DNA from: CAYFKJ01 sp964528595
GTDB lineage: Bacteria; Pseudomonadota; Alphaproteobacteria; UBA2966
Length of the DNA stretch: 64,000 bases
Assembly (NCBI GenBank): GCA_964528595.1
Contig: CAZGTM010000015.1
Location: forward strand, 1 to 64,000
Reading direction: 5' to 3'
Below, piece after piece: positions 46,246-56,164 of the stretch. Below the pieces are notes generated by a model. It was not told the origin of the DNA. It was given only the letters and a program-made list of their open reading frames with translations, and did no database searches. Made by a program: the position numbers and the translations under genes. How positions within the stretch are numbered: the stretch's first letter is position 1; each line of letters opens with the position of its first letter.

Positions 46246-47793
46246 ATGGAAAGCGCGAACAGCACACCGCACCTGACGCCGGTCGACGATCTCGGCGATC
46301 CGACCGGTTTGGACACCGGTCTGGGCTATCGCGAACAGCCCAGTAACGCGGATGCCGAGCAGGCGCTGTTGGGCGCCATCCTGATCAATAACGAGGCGGC
46401 GCATCGCGTCGCGGGTTTCCTGGTGCCGCAGCATTTTTTCTGGCCGGTGCACGGACGCATCTATGAAGCTGCCGGAAAACTCATCGATCGAGGCCAAATC
46501 GCCACGCCAACGACGCTGAAGACCTACTTCGAGCGCGACGAGGGTTTGGCCGACGTGGGCGGTGCGGAATACCTCGCTCGCCTGGCTGCCGCCGCCACGA
46601 CCGTGATTAACGCCGAGGACTACGGCAAAGCTATTTACGACCTCTATCTCCGCCGCGAACTCATTGATATTGGGGAAGGAATGGTCAATACGGCGTATGA
46701 CGCCGATATTGACGAACCGGCCGGCCGGCAGATCGAGGACGCCGAAAAATTCCTCTTCGACTTGGCGGAAAAAGGCGCCCACGAAGGCGGGTTTGAGGCC
46801 TTTAAGGATTCCATGACGGCGGCGATCAAGGCCGCCGAAGCCGCCTTCAAACGAGACGCCCAACTGACCGGCGTGCCGTCAGGTCTGGTCGATCTCGACG
46901 AACTCCTGGGCGGCATGCACCGTTCCGACCTCATCATCCTCGCCGGACGGCCGAGTATGGGTAAGACGGCGCTGGCCACAAACATCGCCTTCAACGCCGC
47001 CAAAGCCCGGCATCAAAAAGGCGATGATGACGGCTCGGTGGTCGGCTTCTTTTCGCTGGAAATGTCGGGCGAACAACTGGCTACTCGTATTCTGTCCGAG
47101 CAGGCCGAGATATCATCACACAAAATCCGTCGCGGCCAAGTTTCGAGCGACGATTTCCACAGGGTCGTCCGTGTCGCCCAGGAACTGGAAGAACTGCCGT
47201 TTTTCATCGATGACACGCCGGCCCTTTCCATCGCGGCCCTCAGAACCCGGGCACGGCGGCTGAAGCGTCAGCACAATCTGGGCATGATCGTGGTCGATTA
47301 CCTCCAACTCATCCGTCCGTCCGGGACCGGACGGAACGACAACCGGGTCCAGGAAGTATCCGAGATTACGCAGGGCCTCAAAGCGCTGGCCAAGGACCTC
47401 GACATCCCGGTGTTGGCGCTGAGCCAGCTCAGCCGCGCGGTCGAACAACGCGATGACAAACGGCCGCAACTCTCGGACCTCCGTGAATCGGGCTCCATCG
47501 AGCAGGATGCCGACGTCGTGATGTTCGTGTTCCGGGAAGAGTACTACTGGACCCGGAGCAATCCCCGGCCCAACCGCGCCCGCAAGGAGGAAACTGAAGC
47601 GGAATTCATCCTGCGCCAGCAGCAATGGGCCGAAGACTACCAACGCGAAGGACGCGCCGGGGAAGCCGAAATCATCGTCGCTAAGCAGCGCCATGGGCCG
47701 ACCGATACCGTCCGCGTCTATTTCAGCAATCAGTTCACCAAGTTCGACAATCTCGAAACCGACGATCATTCGCCTGACGATGTCGGACTATGA
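46246..47793 (+). CDS. dnaB: Replicative DNA helicase
   Basis: Hexameric 5'-3' helicase of the replication fork, 515 aa. The N-terminal domain (PSNADAEQALLGAIL, residues 32-46) binds primase; the RecA-like motor has Walker A GRPSMGKT at 234-241, Walker B MIVVDYLQL, and the SQLSRAVEQR and DLRESGSIEQDADVV motifs. An approximately 30-residue leader precedes the conserved start. TATAGT lies at 46232-46237, 8 bases from the ATG, with no Shine-Dalgarno, so initiation may be leaderless. The alr start overlaps its end by 14 bases. Confidence 0.96.
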   Translation: MESANSTPHLTPVDDLGDPTGLDTGLGYREQPSNADAEQALLGAILINNEAAHRVAGFLVPQHFFWPVHGRIYEAAGKLIDRGQIATPTTLKTYFERDEGLADVGGAEYLARLAAAATTVINAEDYGKAIYDLYLRRELIDIGEGMVNTAYDADIDEPAGRQIEDAEKFLFDLAEKGAHEGGFEAFKDSMTAAIKAAEAAFKRDAQLTGVPSGLVDLDELLGGMHRSDLIILAGRPSMGKTALATNIAFNAAKARHQKGDDDGSVVGFFSLEMSGEQLATRILSEQAEISSHKIRRGQVSSDDFHRVVRVAQELEELPFFIDDTPALSIAALRTRARRLKRQHNLGMIVVDYLQLIRPSGTGRNDNRVQEVSEITQGLKALAKDLDIPVLALSQLSRAVEQRDDKRPQLSDLRESGSIEQDADVVMFVFREEYYWTRSNPRPNRARKEETEAEFILRQQQWAEDYQREGRAGEAEIIVAKQRHGPTDTVRVYFSNQFTKFDNLETDDHSPDDVGL

Positions 47794-48907
47794 GGACAGC
47801 TTCCCGCCCCGACCGCTCGCCGGCGCGACCCTGACAATCGATCTTGGGGCGCTGGCAGAAAACTATCGCAAGCTAGCCGACTGGTTCACCGGACGCCACG
47901 TCGGCGCCGCCGTCAAAGCCAACGCCTATGGCATCGGCATCGAATACGCCGCACCGGCGCTCTACGGCGCCGGGTGCCGGAGCTACTTCGTCGCTACCCT
48001 GGATGAAGGTCTGCAACTGCGGGAGATCCTCGCAGCCGACGCAGAAATCTACATACTCTGCGGCCAGATGGCAGGACAGGCGGATGTATTCACGCGGCAC
48101 GACCTTCGTCCTGTTCTCAACGATCTCGCACAAATCGCCGACTGGTCGGCGCACGGACAGGCCGAGAAACGAATCGGCAAGGCCGCGCTCCATTTCGACA
48201 CGGGCATGGCCCGCCTTGGCCTGCCGGACTATGAGGTCAAGAAACTGGTCGACGATCCGTCGCTGCTAACAGGCATCGAGCCGACCCTGGTGATGAGCCA
48301 CCTCGCCTGCGGCGACGAACCGGACAATCCCATCAACGCCGAGCAGCTGGAGAAATTCAACCGCCTGAAATCGCTGTTTCCGGAAATTGAGGGTAGTTTC
48401 GCCAACGGCGCCGGCATCATTCTGGGGGCCAATTACCACTTCGATGTGGCCCGCGCCGGTCTTGCTCTTTATGGCGGAAATCCGGTCAACGACCGGCCCA
48501 ACCCGATGACGGAAGTCGTTCATTTAAAAGCAAAAATCGTCCAGGTGCGTGAAATTGACAGCCCTCAGGCCGTTGGCTATGGTGCAACACACCGAGCGTC
48601 CGGACCGACTCGTATCGCCACTGTTCCGGTGGGCTATGCGGACGGCTATCCCCGATCTCTCGGTAACCGCGGGTTTGCTGTCGTCGACGGCACGCGTGTT
48701 CCAGTCGTAGGACGCGTTTCGATGGATTTGATTACCCTCGACGTCTCGGCCGTTGCGCCCGAAAAGGCGGCGCCCGGATGCGATGTCGAACTTTTAGGCG
48801 GCGCGGTTCCCTCCGCCGAACTGGCGGCCGCTGCCGACACCGTCGATTACGATCTCTTCACGCGGCTGGGGCGCCGTTACAACCGTATTTACATCGAGAA
48901 AGACTAA
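47780..48907 (+). CDS. alr: Alanine racemase
   Basis: PLP enzyme supplying D-alanine for peptidoglycan, 375 aa. The PLP lysine is in AVKANAYGIG (about residues 37-46); the partner tyrosine is in the AVGYGATHRA segment (about 260-269), and VGYADGYPRSLGNRG is conserved. The ATG at 47780 lies inside dnaB and has the usual spacing to the family motif TIDLGALAENYRKL. dnaB-alr-radA is a known alphaproteobacterial order; here mlaE-mlaF are inserted between alr and radA. Confidence 0.95.
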   Translation: MSDYEDSFPPRPLAGATLTIDLGALAENYRKLADWFTGRHVGAAVKANAYGIGIEYAAPALYGAGCRSYFVATLDEGLQLREILAADAEIYILCGQMAGQADVFTRHDLRPVLNDLAQIADWSAHGQAEKRIGKAALHFDTGMARLGLPDYEVKKLVDDPSLLTGIEPTLVMSHLACGDEPDNPINAEQLEKFNRLKSLFPEIEGSFANGAGIILGANYHFDVARAGLALYGGNPVNDRPNPMTEVVHLKAKIVQVREIDSPQAVGYGATHRASGPTRIATVPVGYADGYPRSLGNRGFAVVDGTRVPVVGRVSMDLITLDVSAVAPEKAAPGCDVELLGGAVPSAELAAAADTVDYDLFTRLGRRYNRIYIEKD

Positions 48908-48917
48908 CGCCGTGACC

Positions 48918-49697
48918 ATGGCGAACACCTTTGTCGCCACGATTGGCCGCATCTTCCTGACCTTCCTGGGCGCCTGCGGGCGGCTGTCCGTCTTTACCGG
49001 CATTGCCGTGAGCCATTGCGTGCAGCCGCCGATATATGTCCGGCTGCTGCTGCGGCAGATGATGTCCATCGGCTATTATTCCCTGCCGGTGGTCGGCATG
49101 ACGGCAGTCTTCACGGGCATGGTGCTGGCCTTGCAGATCTATTCCGGTTCCTCGCGTTTCAACGCCGAGGGTGCGGTCGCCACCATCGTCGTCATCGGTA
49201 TCACGCGGGAGTTGGGTCCCGTGCTGACAGGATTGATGGTCGCGGGCCGCGTTGGCGCCGCCATGGCCGCCGAAATCGGCACCATGCGGGTGACCGAGCA
49301 AATCGACGCCTTGACGACATTGAGCACCAATCCCTTTAAGTACCTCGTCGTACCCCGCCTGATCGCCGGCGCCTTGATGCTGCCGTTGCTGGTGCTGGTC
49401 GCCGACATTATCGGAGTCATGGGCGGATATCTGGTGGGCACGGAAAAACTGGGCTTCAATGCTGCGACATACCTCGACAATACCTTCGAATTCCTCGAGC
49501 AGATCGACGTCATTTCCGGTCTTGTGAAAGCCTCGGTGTTCGGCTTTATCGTTTCGCTGATGGGTTGCTACCACGGTTATCACAGCCGGGGCGGCGCACA
49601 GGGCGTCGGCGCCGCCACGACCAACGCGGTGGTCTCCGCCTCAATCCTCATCCTGGCGGCCAACTACGTCACTACGGAGTTGTTTTTTTCGATATGA
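48918..49697 (+). CDS. mlaE: MlaE/YrbE family lipid transport permease
   Basis: Inner-membrane permease of an Mla-type ABC system that moves phospholipids between membranes. The 259-aa protein has five to six hydrophobic segments with the family core VVGMTAVFTGMVLALQ, VVIGITRELGPVLTGLMVAGRVGAAMAAEIGTM and the EQIDAL coupling motif. A GTG two codons upstream (48912) is an alternative start. The stop overlaps the ATG of the ATPase gene. The substrate-binding MlaD and the MlaC/MlaB partners are not adjacent. Confidence 0.92.
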   Translation: MANTFVATIGRIFLTFLGACGRLSVFTGIAVSHCVQPPIYVRLLLRQMMSIGYYSLPVVGMTAVFTGMVLALQIYSGSSRFNAEGAVATIVVIGITRELGPVLTGLMVAGRVGAAMAAEIGTMRVTEQIDALTTLSTNPFKYLVVPRLIAGALMLPLLVLVADIIGVMGGYLVGTEKLGFNAATYLDNTFEFLEQIDVISGLVKASVFGFIVSLMGCYHGYHSRGGAQGVGAATTNAVVSASILILAANYVTTELFFSI

Positions 49698-50473
49698 GCA
49701 ACGACACGCCGAAAATCAGCATTAGCAACGTCCATAAGTCGTTCGGACCGAAGATCGTGCTTGATGGTCTCGATTTGACGGTCGGCAAGGGTGAATCGGT
49801 CGTTGTGATCGGCGGCTCGGGGACAGGCAAGTCAGTTATGTTGAAATGCGTGCTCGGCCTTTTGAAGCCCGAGCGGGGCAGTATCAAGGTAGATGGCGAA
49901 GAGGTCGTCGGCATGCGCGGCACAGATCGCGAGCGGGTGTTGCACAAATTCGGCATGCTGTTTCAGGGATCCGCCCTGTTCGACAGCCTGAAGGTTTGGG
50001 AGAACGTGGCATTCGGCCTCATACAGGGCCAGAACATGGACCGCGACCAGGCCAAGGAAGTGGCCCTGGAAAAGATGGCCCAGGTCGGCCTTGGCGCGGA
50101 GGTCGGTGAACTCGGCCCGGCTGAACTTTCCGGCGGTATGCAAAAGCGCGTCGGGCTCGCCCGCGCCATCGCGACGGAACCGGAAATCATTTTTTTCGAC
50201 GAACCAACCACGGGGCTCGATCCCATCATGGGCGACGTGATCAACGACCTGATCGTAAAATGCGTGCGCGAACTGGGCGCGACGGCACTTTCGATTACCC
50301 ATGACATGGCGAGTGTGCGTAAAATTGCCGACCGGATCGCCATGATCTATCACGGCAAGATCATCTGGGCCGGTTCGGTCGACGAAGTTGACGATTCCGG
50401 CAACGCCCACGTCGACCAGTTTATTCACGGCCGCGCCGACGGCCCGATTGAGATGGAAGTTCTTCGGCCATGA
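49694..50473 (+). CDS. mlaF: Mla-type ABC transporter ATP-binding protein
   Basis: Cytoplasmic ATPase, 259 aa, energising the MlaE permease. Walker A is GGSGTGKSV (about residues 38-46), signature LSGGMQKRV, Walker B IIFFDEPTTGLDP, and the H-loop histidine in SITHDM. The QKRV form of the signature is typical of MlaF. ATGA overlap with mlaE shows they are co-translated. radA starts 28 bases downstream. Confidence 0.94.
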   Translation: MSNDTPKISISNVHKSFGPKIVLDGLDLTVGKGESVVVIGGSGTGKSVMLKCVLGLLKPERGSIKVDGEEVVGMRGTDRERVLHKFGMLFQGSALFDSLKVWENVAFGLIQGQNMDRDQAKEVALEKMAQVGLGAEVGELGPAELSGGMQKRVGLARAIATEPEIIFFDEPTTGLDPIMGDVINDLIVKCVRELGATALSITHDMASVRKIADRIAMIYHGKIIWAGSVDEVDDSGNAHVDQFIHGRADGPIEMEVLRP

Positions 50474-50501
50474 CCGCACGTAATTCGGAGACGCATATCT
50501 G

Positions 50502-51896
50502 ATGGCCAGGGCCGCCCGGCAATACGTCTGCCAATCCTGCGGCGCGGTGAGCGCCAAGTGGTCCGGCCAGTGCGATGCCTGTAACGAATGGAACTCGATC
50601 GTCGAGGAAGCCGGCGCCGCCAGCGCGCCCAAAGGCTTGAGCCCCGGCAAGGGCCGCCGCGTCGATTTCGTGCCGCTGGACGGCGAGACGGCCGAAAGCC
50701 CCCGGCTGACCACCGGCATCGCGGAGTTCGACCGCGCCCTGGGCGGCGGCCTGGTTGCCGGTTCGGCCATCCTGATTGGCGGTGATCCGGGCATCGGAAA
50801 ATCCACCTTGTTGCTTCAGGCCACGGCGGTGCTGGCCAAATCAGGTGCGCCCTGCATTTACATTTCCGGGGAGGAAGCCGTCGAGCAGGTCCGCATGAGG
50901 GCGCGGCGCCTTGGGCTCGGAGACGCGCCTGTCGAACTCGCCGCCGCCACCAGCGTGCGAGATATTCTGACCAGCCTGGAAAGCCGGGAGGCGCCCCGCT
51001 GTGTGGTCATCGATTCGATCCAGACCATGTTCGTCGACAACCTCGAATCCGCTCCCGGCAGCGTCGCCCAGGTTCGCGCCAGCGCCCAGGAATTTATCCG
51101 CATGGCGAAGAACCGGGGGATCAGCGTCCTTCTGGTCGGTCACGTCACCAAGGAAGGACAGATCGCCGGCCCCCGCGTGCTGGAACACATGGTCGACACG
51201 GTGCTTTATTTCGAGGGCGAACGCGGCCACCAGTTCCGTATTTTGCGCGCCGTCAAGAACCGTTTCGGTCCGGGCGACGAAATCGGCGTGTTCGAAATGA
51301 CCGACGCCGGTTTGGCCGAAGTCGCCAATCCCTCTGCCCTTTTTCTGCCGGAGGAAGGCAGCCGCGTCAGCGGCAGTTGCGTGTTTGCCGGCATCGAAGG
51401 CACGCGGCCCGTTCTGGTCGAAATTCAGGCTCTGGTGTCGCCGTCGCCGCTGGCCACGCCGCGGCGCGCGGTGGTCGGCTGGGACTCGTCGCGCTTGGCC
51501 ATGGTCATGGCGGTCCTGGACGCCCGATGCGGCCTTCATCTTGCCGGCAACGACGTCTACCTGAACGTCGCCGGCGGGTTGAGGGTGCAGGAACCGGGCG
51601 CCGACCTTGCCGTGGCGGCGGCGCTAATCTCTTCCATCACCAACGTCCCGGTGCCAGGCGGCGCCGTCGCCTTCGGCGAAATCGGCCTGTCCGGCGAGGT
51701 CCGCCCGGTCAGCCAGACGGATGTCCGCTTGAAGGAGGCGGCGAAGCTCGGCTTCGAGCGCGCTTTGATCCCGGCGGGTGCGGCAAAACGCAAGCCGCTT
51801 TTAACGATGGACGAGATCTCGGCGGTACACGAACTGGTGACGCTGTTCGGTGAACCGCAGCCCCTGCGCGCCGTCTCGGGAGCCGACGATGCCTGA
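50502..51896 (+). CDS. radA: DNA repair protein RadA
   Basis: Branch-migration ATPase of recombinational repair, 464 aa. It has the N-terminal zinc finger (Cys10, 13, 24, 27), a RecA-like core with Walker A GGDPGIGKST (about residues 88-97), the RadA-specific KNRFG motif, and a C-terminal Lon-protease-like domain (about 300-450, inactive in this family). All domains are intact. The cvpA start lies inside its last codons. Confidence 0.96.
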   Translation: MARAARQYVCQSCGAVSAKWSGQCDACNEWNSIVEEAGAASAPKGLSPGKGRRVDFVPLDGETAESPRLTTGIAEFDRALGGGLVAGSAILIGGDPGIGKSTLLLQATAVLAKSGAPCIYISGEEAVEQVRMRARRLGLGDAPVELAAATSVRDILTSLESREAPRCVVIDSIQTMFVDNLESAPGSVAQVRASAQEFIRMAKNRGISVLLVGHVTKEGQIAGPRVLEHMVDTVLYFEGERGHQFRILRAVKNRFGPGDEIGVFEMTDAGLAEVANPSALFLPEEGSRVSGSCVFAGIEGTRPVLVEIQALVSPSPLATPRRAVVGWDSSRLAMVMAVLDARCGLHLAGNDVYLNVAGGLRVQEPGADLAVAAALISSITNVPVPGGAVAFGEIGLSGEVRPVSQTDVRLKEAAKLGFERALIPAGAAKRKPLLTMDEISAVHELVTLFGEPQPLRAVSGADDA

Positions 51897-52557
51897 CGGA
51901 TCGGTCAATATCGTCGATGCCGGCGTCGCCGTGGTCCTTATCCTGTCCGCACTTCTCGCTTTCAGCCGGGGTCTGGTGAAGGAATCCCTGGCGGTGGCCG
52001 GCTGGGTGGGTGCCGCCTTCGTGACGCTCTACCTATATCCATACGCCGCGCCCTATTCACGGAAATACATCCCCATCACGATCGCCGCCGATGCGGCCAC
52101 CGTCATCGCCATCTTCGTCGTGACCCTTGTCGTAATTTCCATCATTAGCCACCAGATTTCCGCCAGGGTGAGAGAAAGCGCCATCGGGCCGCTTGACCGC
52201 TCCCTCGGGTTTCTCTTCGGTTTGGCGCGGGGCGCGGTTGTGGTCATTGTTGCTTACATGCTGCTGACCTGGCTTATTCCCCCACAGGACCATCCCAAAC
52301 TGGTGACCGACGCCCGCGTGACGCCTTGGGTACAGCGGGGCGCGGAGCTCATGGCCAGGTTGGTTCCCGAAACCTCTCAGGCCCGCGAGGCCGTCGAGGG
52401 TGCGTTGGACGAAGCCGGCAGGCTGAACGATCAAACCGGAGGACAATTGGAGCGCGCGATCAAGCAATCAATTGAAGACTCCGGTGCGAAATTGGGCTAC
52501 AAGCCGAACCAGCTGAACCAGATGGACCAGTTGATCAAATCCAACCAGGATGAGTAA
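51889..52557 (+). CDS. cvpA: CvpA family membrane protein
   Basis: Inner-membrane protein of 222 aa with four predicted helices in the first 135 residues and a soluble C-terminal tail. CvpA proteins are linked to colicin V production and biofilm or envelope stress phenotypes; the mechanism is unclear. The VNIVDAGVAVVLILSALLAFSRGLVKE start and the GFLFGLARGAVVV segment are typical. It overlaps radA by 8 bases and purF by one; cvpA-purF is widely conserved. Confidence 0.93.
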   Translation: MPDGSVNIVDAGVAVVLILSALLAFSRGLVKESLAVAGWVGAAFVTLYLYPYAAPYSRKYIPITIAADAATVIAIFVVTLVVISIISHQISARVRESAIGPLDRSLGFLFGLARGAVVVIVAYMLLTWLIPPQDHPKLVTDARVTPWVQRGAELMARLVPETSQAREAVEGALDEAGRLNDQTGGQLERAIKQSIEDSGAKLGYKPNQLNQMDQLIKSNQDE

Positions 52558-54062
52558 TGGAAAATCGGAACAGAACCGCGACCCCGACCCTTCGAACGAC
52601 TGGTTATTTGAACGCTCCGAGCCATCCCTTAGACGACGACAAACTGCACGAAGAGTGCGGTGTTTTCGGCATATACGGCCATCACGACGCAGCCGCTCAC
52701 ACCGCGCTGGGTCTGCACGCCCTGCAGCACCGGGGGCAGGAATCGGCCGGTATTTGCGCCTACGACGGCATCCGTTTCAACACGCACCGGAACCTCGGCC
52801 TGGTGGGCGATATTTTCAGCTCTCAGAAGGTCATCGACAGCCTCGAGGGCGACCGGGCGATTGGTCACAACCGCTACTCAACGACCGGCGAGACGCTGTT
52901 CCGCAATGTCCAGCCGCTGTTTGCCGAGTTCGCCTTCGGCGGCCTCGCCATCGCGCACAACGGCAACCTCACAAACGCCTATTCCGTCCGCCGGGACCTG
53001 GTGGACAAGGGTTCCATTTTCCACACCACGACCGACAGTGAAGTGTTGGTCCACCTTATTGCGACCAGCAAATTCAACACCGTTTCCGACCGCATGGTTG
53101 ACGCCCTTTCGGGGGTCGACGGCGCCTACTCGCTGGTCGCGCTGACCAACGACGCTATGTACGGCGTGCGCGACCCGATGGGGGTGCGGCCCTTGGTAAT
53201 CGGGACAATCGACGGCGCCACGATCCTGGCGTCCGAAACCTGCGCGCTCGATATCATTGGCGCCGAGTTCGTGCGCGACGTCGAACCGGGCGAGTTGATC
53301 ATCGTCGACGACCGCGGCATGCAAAGCCTGAAACCGTTCGCCCCGACGCAACCGCGCTTTTGCATTTTCGAATACATCTATTTCGCCCGGCCCGACAGCA
53401 TGGTCGAGGGCTCCAGCGTCTACGAAGTCCGCAAGAGCATCGGCGCCCAACTGGCCCGCGAGGCGGGCGTCGAGGCCGATATCGTCGTGCCGGTACCCGA
53501 TTCCGGCAACCCCGCGGCCATGGGATACGCGGCGGAAGCCGGCATACCCTTCGAACTGGGCATCATCCGCAACCATTACGTCGGCCGCACCTTCATCGAA
53601 CCAACGGACTCGATCCGGCATCTGGGCGTCAAGTTGAAGCACAACGCCAACCGCTCCTACATCGAAGGCAAGCGCGTCGTGCTGGTCGACGATTCCATCG
53701 TCCGCGGCACGACGTCGACCAAGATCGTCGAGATGGTGCGGGAAGCCGGCGCCACCGAGGTGCACATGCGGATCGCCAGCCCGCCGACGACCCACTCCTG
53801 CTATTACGGAGTCGATACGCCGTCGCGGGACAAGCTGATTGCGGCGCGGCTCGATCTGGAAACGCTGCGCGCCTATGTCGGCGTCGACAGCCTGGCCTAT
53901 ATCTCGATGGACGGGCTTTACCGGGCCATGGGCCAGGAGAACCGCGATCCCGACGCCCCGCATTACTGTGATGCCTGTTTCTCGGGCGACTACCCCGTCG
54001 CCCTGACCGATCACGTCGATGGCGAAGCGCCTGCCCAATTGTCTCTGCTGGCGGAACGGTAA
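52557..54062 (+). CDS. purF: Amidophosphoribosyltransferase
   Basis: First committed step of purine synthesis, 501 aa, making phosphoribosylamine from PRPP and glutamine. A 33-residue propeptide precedes the N-terminal nucleophile Cys34 in EECGVFGI, which is exposed by autocleavage. The glutaminase domain (HALQHRGQESAGI, GHNRYSTTG) is followed by the PRPP domain with VVLVDDSIVRGTTS (about residues 377-390). Late cysteines (YYG-type and YCDACFSGDYP) may hold a 4Fe-4S cluster as in Bacillus-type PurF. Overlaps cvpA by one base. Confidence 0.97.
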   Translation: MENRNRTATPTLRTTGYLNAPSHPLDDDKLHEECGVFGIYGHHDAAAHTALGLHALQHRGQESAGICAYDGIRFNTHRNLGLVGDIFSSQKVIDSLEGDRAIGHNRYSTTGETLFRNVQPLFAEFAFGGLAIAHNGNLTNAYSVRRDLVDKGSIFHTTTDSEVLVHLIATSKFNTVSDRMVDALSGVDGAYSLVALTNDAMYGVRDPMGVRPLVIGTIDGATILASETCALDIIGAEFVRDVEPGELIIVDDRGMQSLKPFAPTQPRFCIFEYIYFARPDSMVEGSSVYEVRKSIGAQLAREAGVEADIVVPVPDSGNPAAMGYAAEAGIPFELGIIRNHYVGRTFIEPTDSIRHLGVKLKHNANRSYIEGKRVVLVDDSIVRGTTSTKIVEMVREAGATEVHMRIASPPTTHSCYYGVDTPSRDKLIAARLDLETLRAYVGVDSLAYISMDGLYRAMGQENRDPDAPHYCDACFSGDYPVALTDHVDGEAPAQLSLLAER

Positions 54063-54071
54063 CATCCCGAA

Positions 54072-54779
54072 ATGACCAAACGGCTCGAAGGACGCGTGGC
54101 CCTGGTAACGGGGGCCTCCAGGGGTATCGGCTACGCGGTGGCGGAACGCCTGGCCCGCGAAGGCGCGCATGTAATCGCCGTCGCCCGTACGGTCGGCGGT
54201 CTGGAGGAACTTGACGATGTCATCCAGGAAGCCGGCGGCAGCGCCACCCTGGTGCCCTTGGACCTCTTGGATTATCCCGGCATCGACCGGCTTGGCGGCG
54301 CCGTGGCGGAACGCTGGGGCCGTCTTGATGTCCTGGTGGGTAACGCGGCGACACTTGGGGCGCTGAGCCCGGTCGGGCATTTCTCGCCGGAAGACTGGGA
54401 ACGCGTCTTCGCCCTCAACGTTACGGCAAATTGGCGGCTCATTCGATCCTTCGATGCGCTGCTGCGGGCCTCGGATGCGGGGCGCGCCATGTTCGTCACG
54501 TCGGGCGCCGCCCACGCCTTCGTGCCCTACTGGAGCGCCTACGCGGCGAGCAAGGCGGCGTTGGAAACCATGGTTCGAACTTACGCCGCCGAAATGGACA
54601 AAACGTCCGTGCGGACCAACCTCATCATCCCCGGCATCATCCGCACCGCCATGCGGGCCCAAGCGTTCCCCGGCGAAGACCCGATGACGCTGCCGGAACC
54701 TGCGTCCATTACCGGCACATTCGTGGAACTGGCTGAAGCCTCGTGCGGCCGGAACGGCGAGACAGTCGTGGCGGGCTGA
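54072..54779 (+). CDS. Short-chain dehydrogenase/reductase
   Basis: SDR of 235 aa with cofactor motif TGASRGIG (residues 13-20), NAA at 91-93 and the Ser144-Tyr157-Lys161 triad. Replacement of the usual NNAG by GNAA is seen in related alphaproteobacterial SDRs next to purF. Substrate unknown. It starts 9 bases after purF and probably belongs to the same transcript. Convergent with der, with 4 bases between the stops. Confidence 0.9.
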   Translation: MTKRLEGRVALVTGASRGIGYAVAERLAREGAHVIAVARTVGGLEELDDVIQEAGGSATLVPLDLLDYPGIDRLGGAVAERWGRLDVLVGNAATLGALSPVGHFSPEDWERVFALNVTANWRLIRSFDALLRASDAGRAMFVTSGAAHAFVPYWSAYAASKAALETMVRTYAAEMDKTSVRTNLIIPGIIRTAMRAQAFPGEDPMTLPEPASITGTFVELAEASCGRNGETVVAG

Positions 54780-54783
54780 CCAC

Positions 54784-56148
54784 CTATTTCTTCCCGGCGT
54801 AAGGGTTCTCGCCTTTGCGCATGATAAGCCGGATGGGCGTGCCCGGCAGGTCGAAGCTCTGGCGCAGATCGTTTACCAAGTAGCGGCTGTAGGAAGCGGG
54901 TAGCGATTCCGGCCGGCCGGCGAACACGATGAAGGTCGGCGGGCGCGATTTCGCCTGAGTGACGTAGCGCAGCCTGACGCGTTTGCCGTTGACGGCGGGC
55001 GGCGGGTGACGTTCCGTCACGTCGGCCAGCCAGCGGTTGAGCTGGCCCGTGGGAATGCGGGTATTCCACACGCCGTAGGCCTCGAATACGGTCGGCATCA
55101 GGGTGTCGAGCCGGGCGCCGGTCAGAGCCGAAATCTTGACGATCGGCACGCCGCGAACCTGGGGTAGTGAGATCTCCAGCCGGTCGTTCAAATCCCGCAT
55201 CACGGCTTTGCGGTCCTCGATGGCATCCCACTTGTTGACCGCAATAACCAGGGTTCGCCCCTCGGATATCACCAGGCTGGCAATCGTGAGATCTTGTTTT
55301 TCAAGCGGCGCCTGGCCGTCGATGACCAGAACGACCACCTGGGCGTAGCGGATGGCGCGGGTCGTGTCGGCGGTCGACATGCGCTCCAGCCGTTCCCGCA
55401 CCCTCGCCTTGCGGCGTAGGCCGGCGGTGTCGATCAGGCGGATCAGTTCGCCCTGCCACCGCCATTCCACGGCAATGGAATCGCGGGTGAGACCCGCCTC
55501 GGGACCGGTAATGAGCCGGTCATCCTCAAGCAGGCGGTTGATCAGGGTGGATTTTCCGACGTTGGGACGGCCGACGATGGCCATATGGATCGGCCCACCT
55601 TCCTCCTCCTCACCTTCCTCTCCCTCTTCGGGGTCGAGCAGCGAGGCGGCGGCGTGATCAAGCAACGGGGACAGAACATCATAAAGCTCGTCGATGCCCT
55701 CTCCGTGTTCCGCCGAAATGCGGACGGGATCACCGAGACCAAGCCGGTAAGCTTCGAGAAAACCGCTTTCGCCTTGGCGGCCTTCGCATTTGTTGGCCAG
55801 CACGATAACCGGGGTATGGCGCCGCCGCAGGATCTCGGCAAAATGTTCGTCGGAGGCGGTAATGCCAGCCCGGGCATCGACCAGCATGAGGCCGACGTCG
55901 GCCTCATCCAGCGCCGTTTCGGTCTGACGCCACATACGGTCTTCCAGGCTCGCCGCCGGGCCTTCCTCCAGTCCAGCGGTATCGATCACGCGGAACTTGA
56001 GGTCGACGAGGCGGCCCTCGCCTTCGCGGCGGTCCCTGGTTACGCCCGGCGTGTCGTCGACCAGAGCCAGCCGTTTGCCAACCAGCCGATTGAACAGGGT
56101 GGACTTGCCGACGTTCGGTCGGCCGATGATGGCGACGGTAGGAAGCAT
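54784..56148 (-). CDS. der: Ribosome biogenesis GTPase Der (EngA)
   Basis: Tandem-GTPase needed for 50S subunit maturation, 454 aa. The first G domain has GRPNVGKS at residues 9-16 and the second the same P-loop near residue 198; NKCEG and NKWD are the two G4 motifs. A KH-like domain follows. An acidic linker ([12 protein letters not shown]) joins the G domains. bamB lies 16 bases upstream; the bamB-der pair is conserved in proteobacteria. Confidence 0.97.
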   Translation of the reverse strand: MLPTVAIIGRPNVGKSTLFNRLVGKRLALVDDTPGVTRDRREGEGRLVDLKFRVIDTAGLEEGPAASLEDRMWRQTETALDEADVGLMLVDARAGITASDEHFAEILRRRHTPVIVLANKCEGRQGESGFLEAYRLGLGDPVRISAEHGEGIDELYDVLSPLLDHAAASLLDPEEGEEGEEEEGGPIHMAIVGRPNVGKSTLINRLLEDDRLITGPEAGLTRDSIAVEWRWQGELIRLIDTAGLRRKARVRERLERMSTADTTRAIRYAQVVVLVIDGQAPLEKQDLTIASLVISEGRTLVIAVNKWDAIEDRKAVMRDLNDRLEISLPQVRGVPIVKISALTGARLDTLMPTVFEAYGVWNTRIPTGQLNRWLADVTERHPPPAVNGKRVRLRYVTQAKSRPPTFIVFAGRPESLPASYSRYLVNDLRQSFDLPGTPIRLIMRKGENPYAGKK

Positions 56149-56164
56149 GTGTTCAAAACCGGTT

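Noticed and set aside
49832..50806. A 324-codon frame antisense to mlaF and radA
   Set aside because: Crosses two confident genes and encodes no recognisable domain.
52878..54662. A 594-codon open frame antisense to purF
   Set aside because: It mirrors purF and the following SDR codon for codon, has no family motifs, and results from high GC at third positions; purF is unmistakable.
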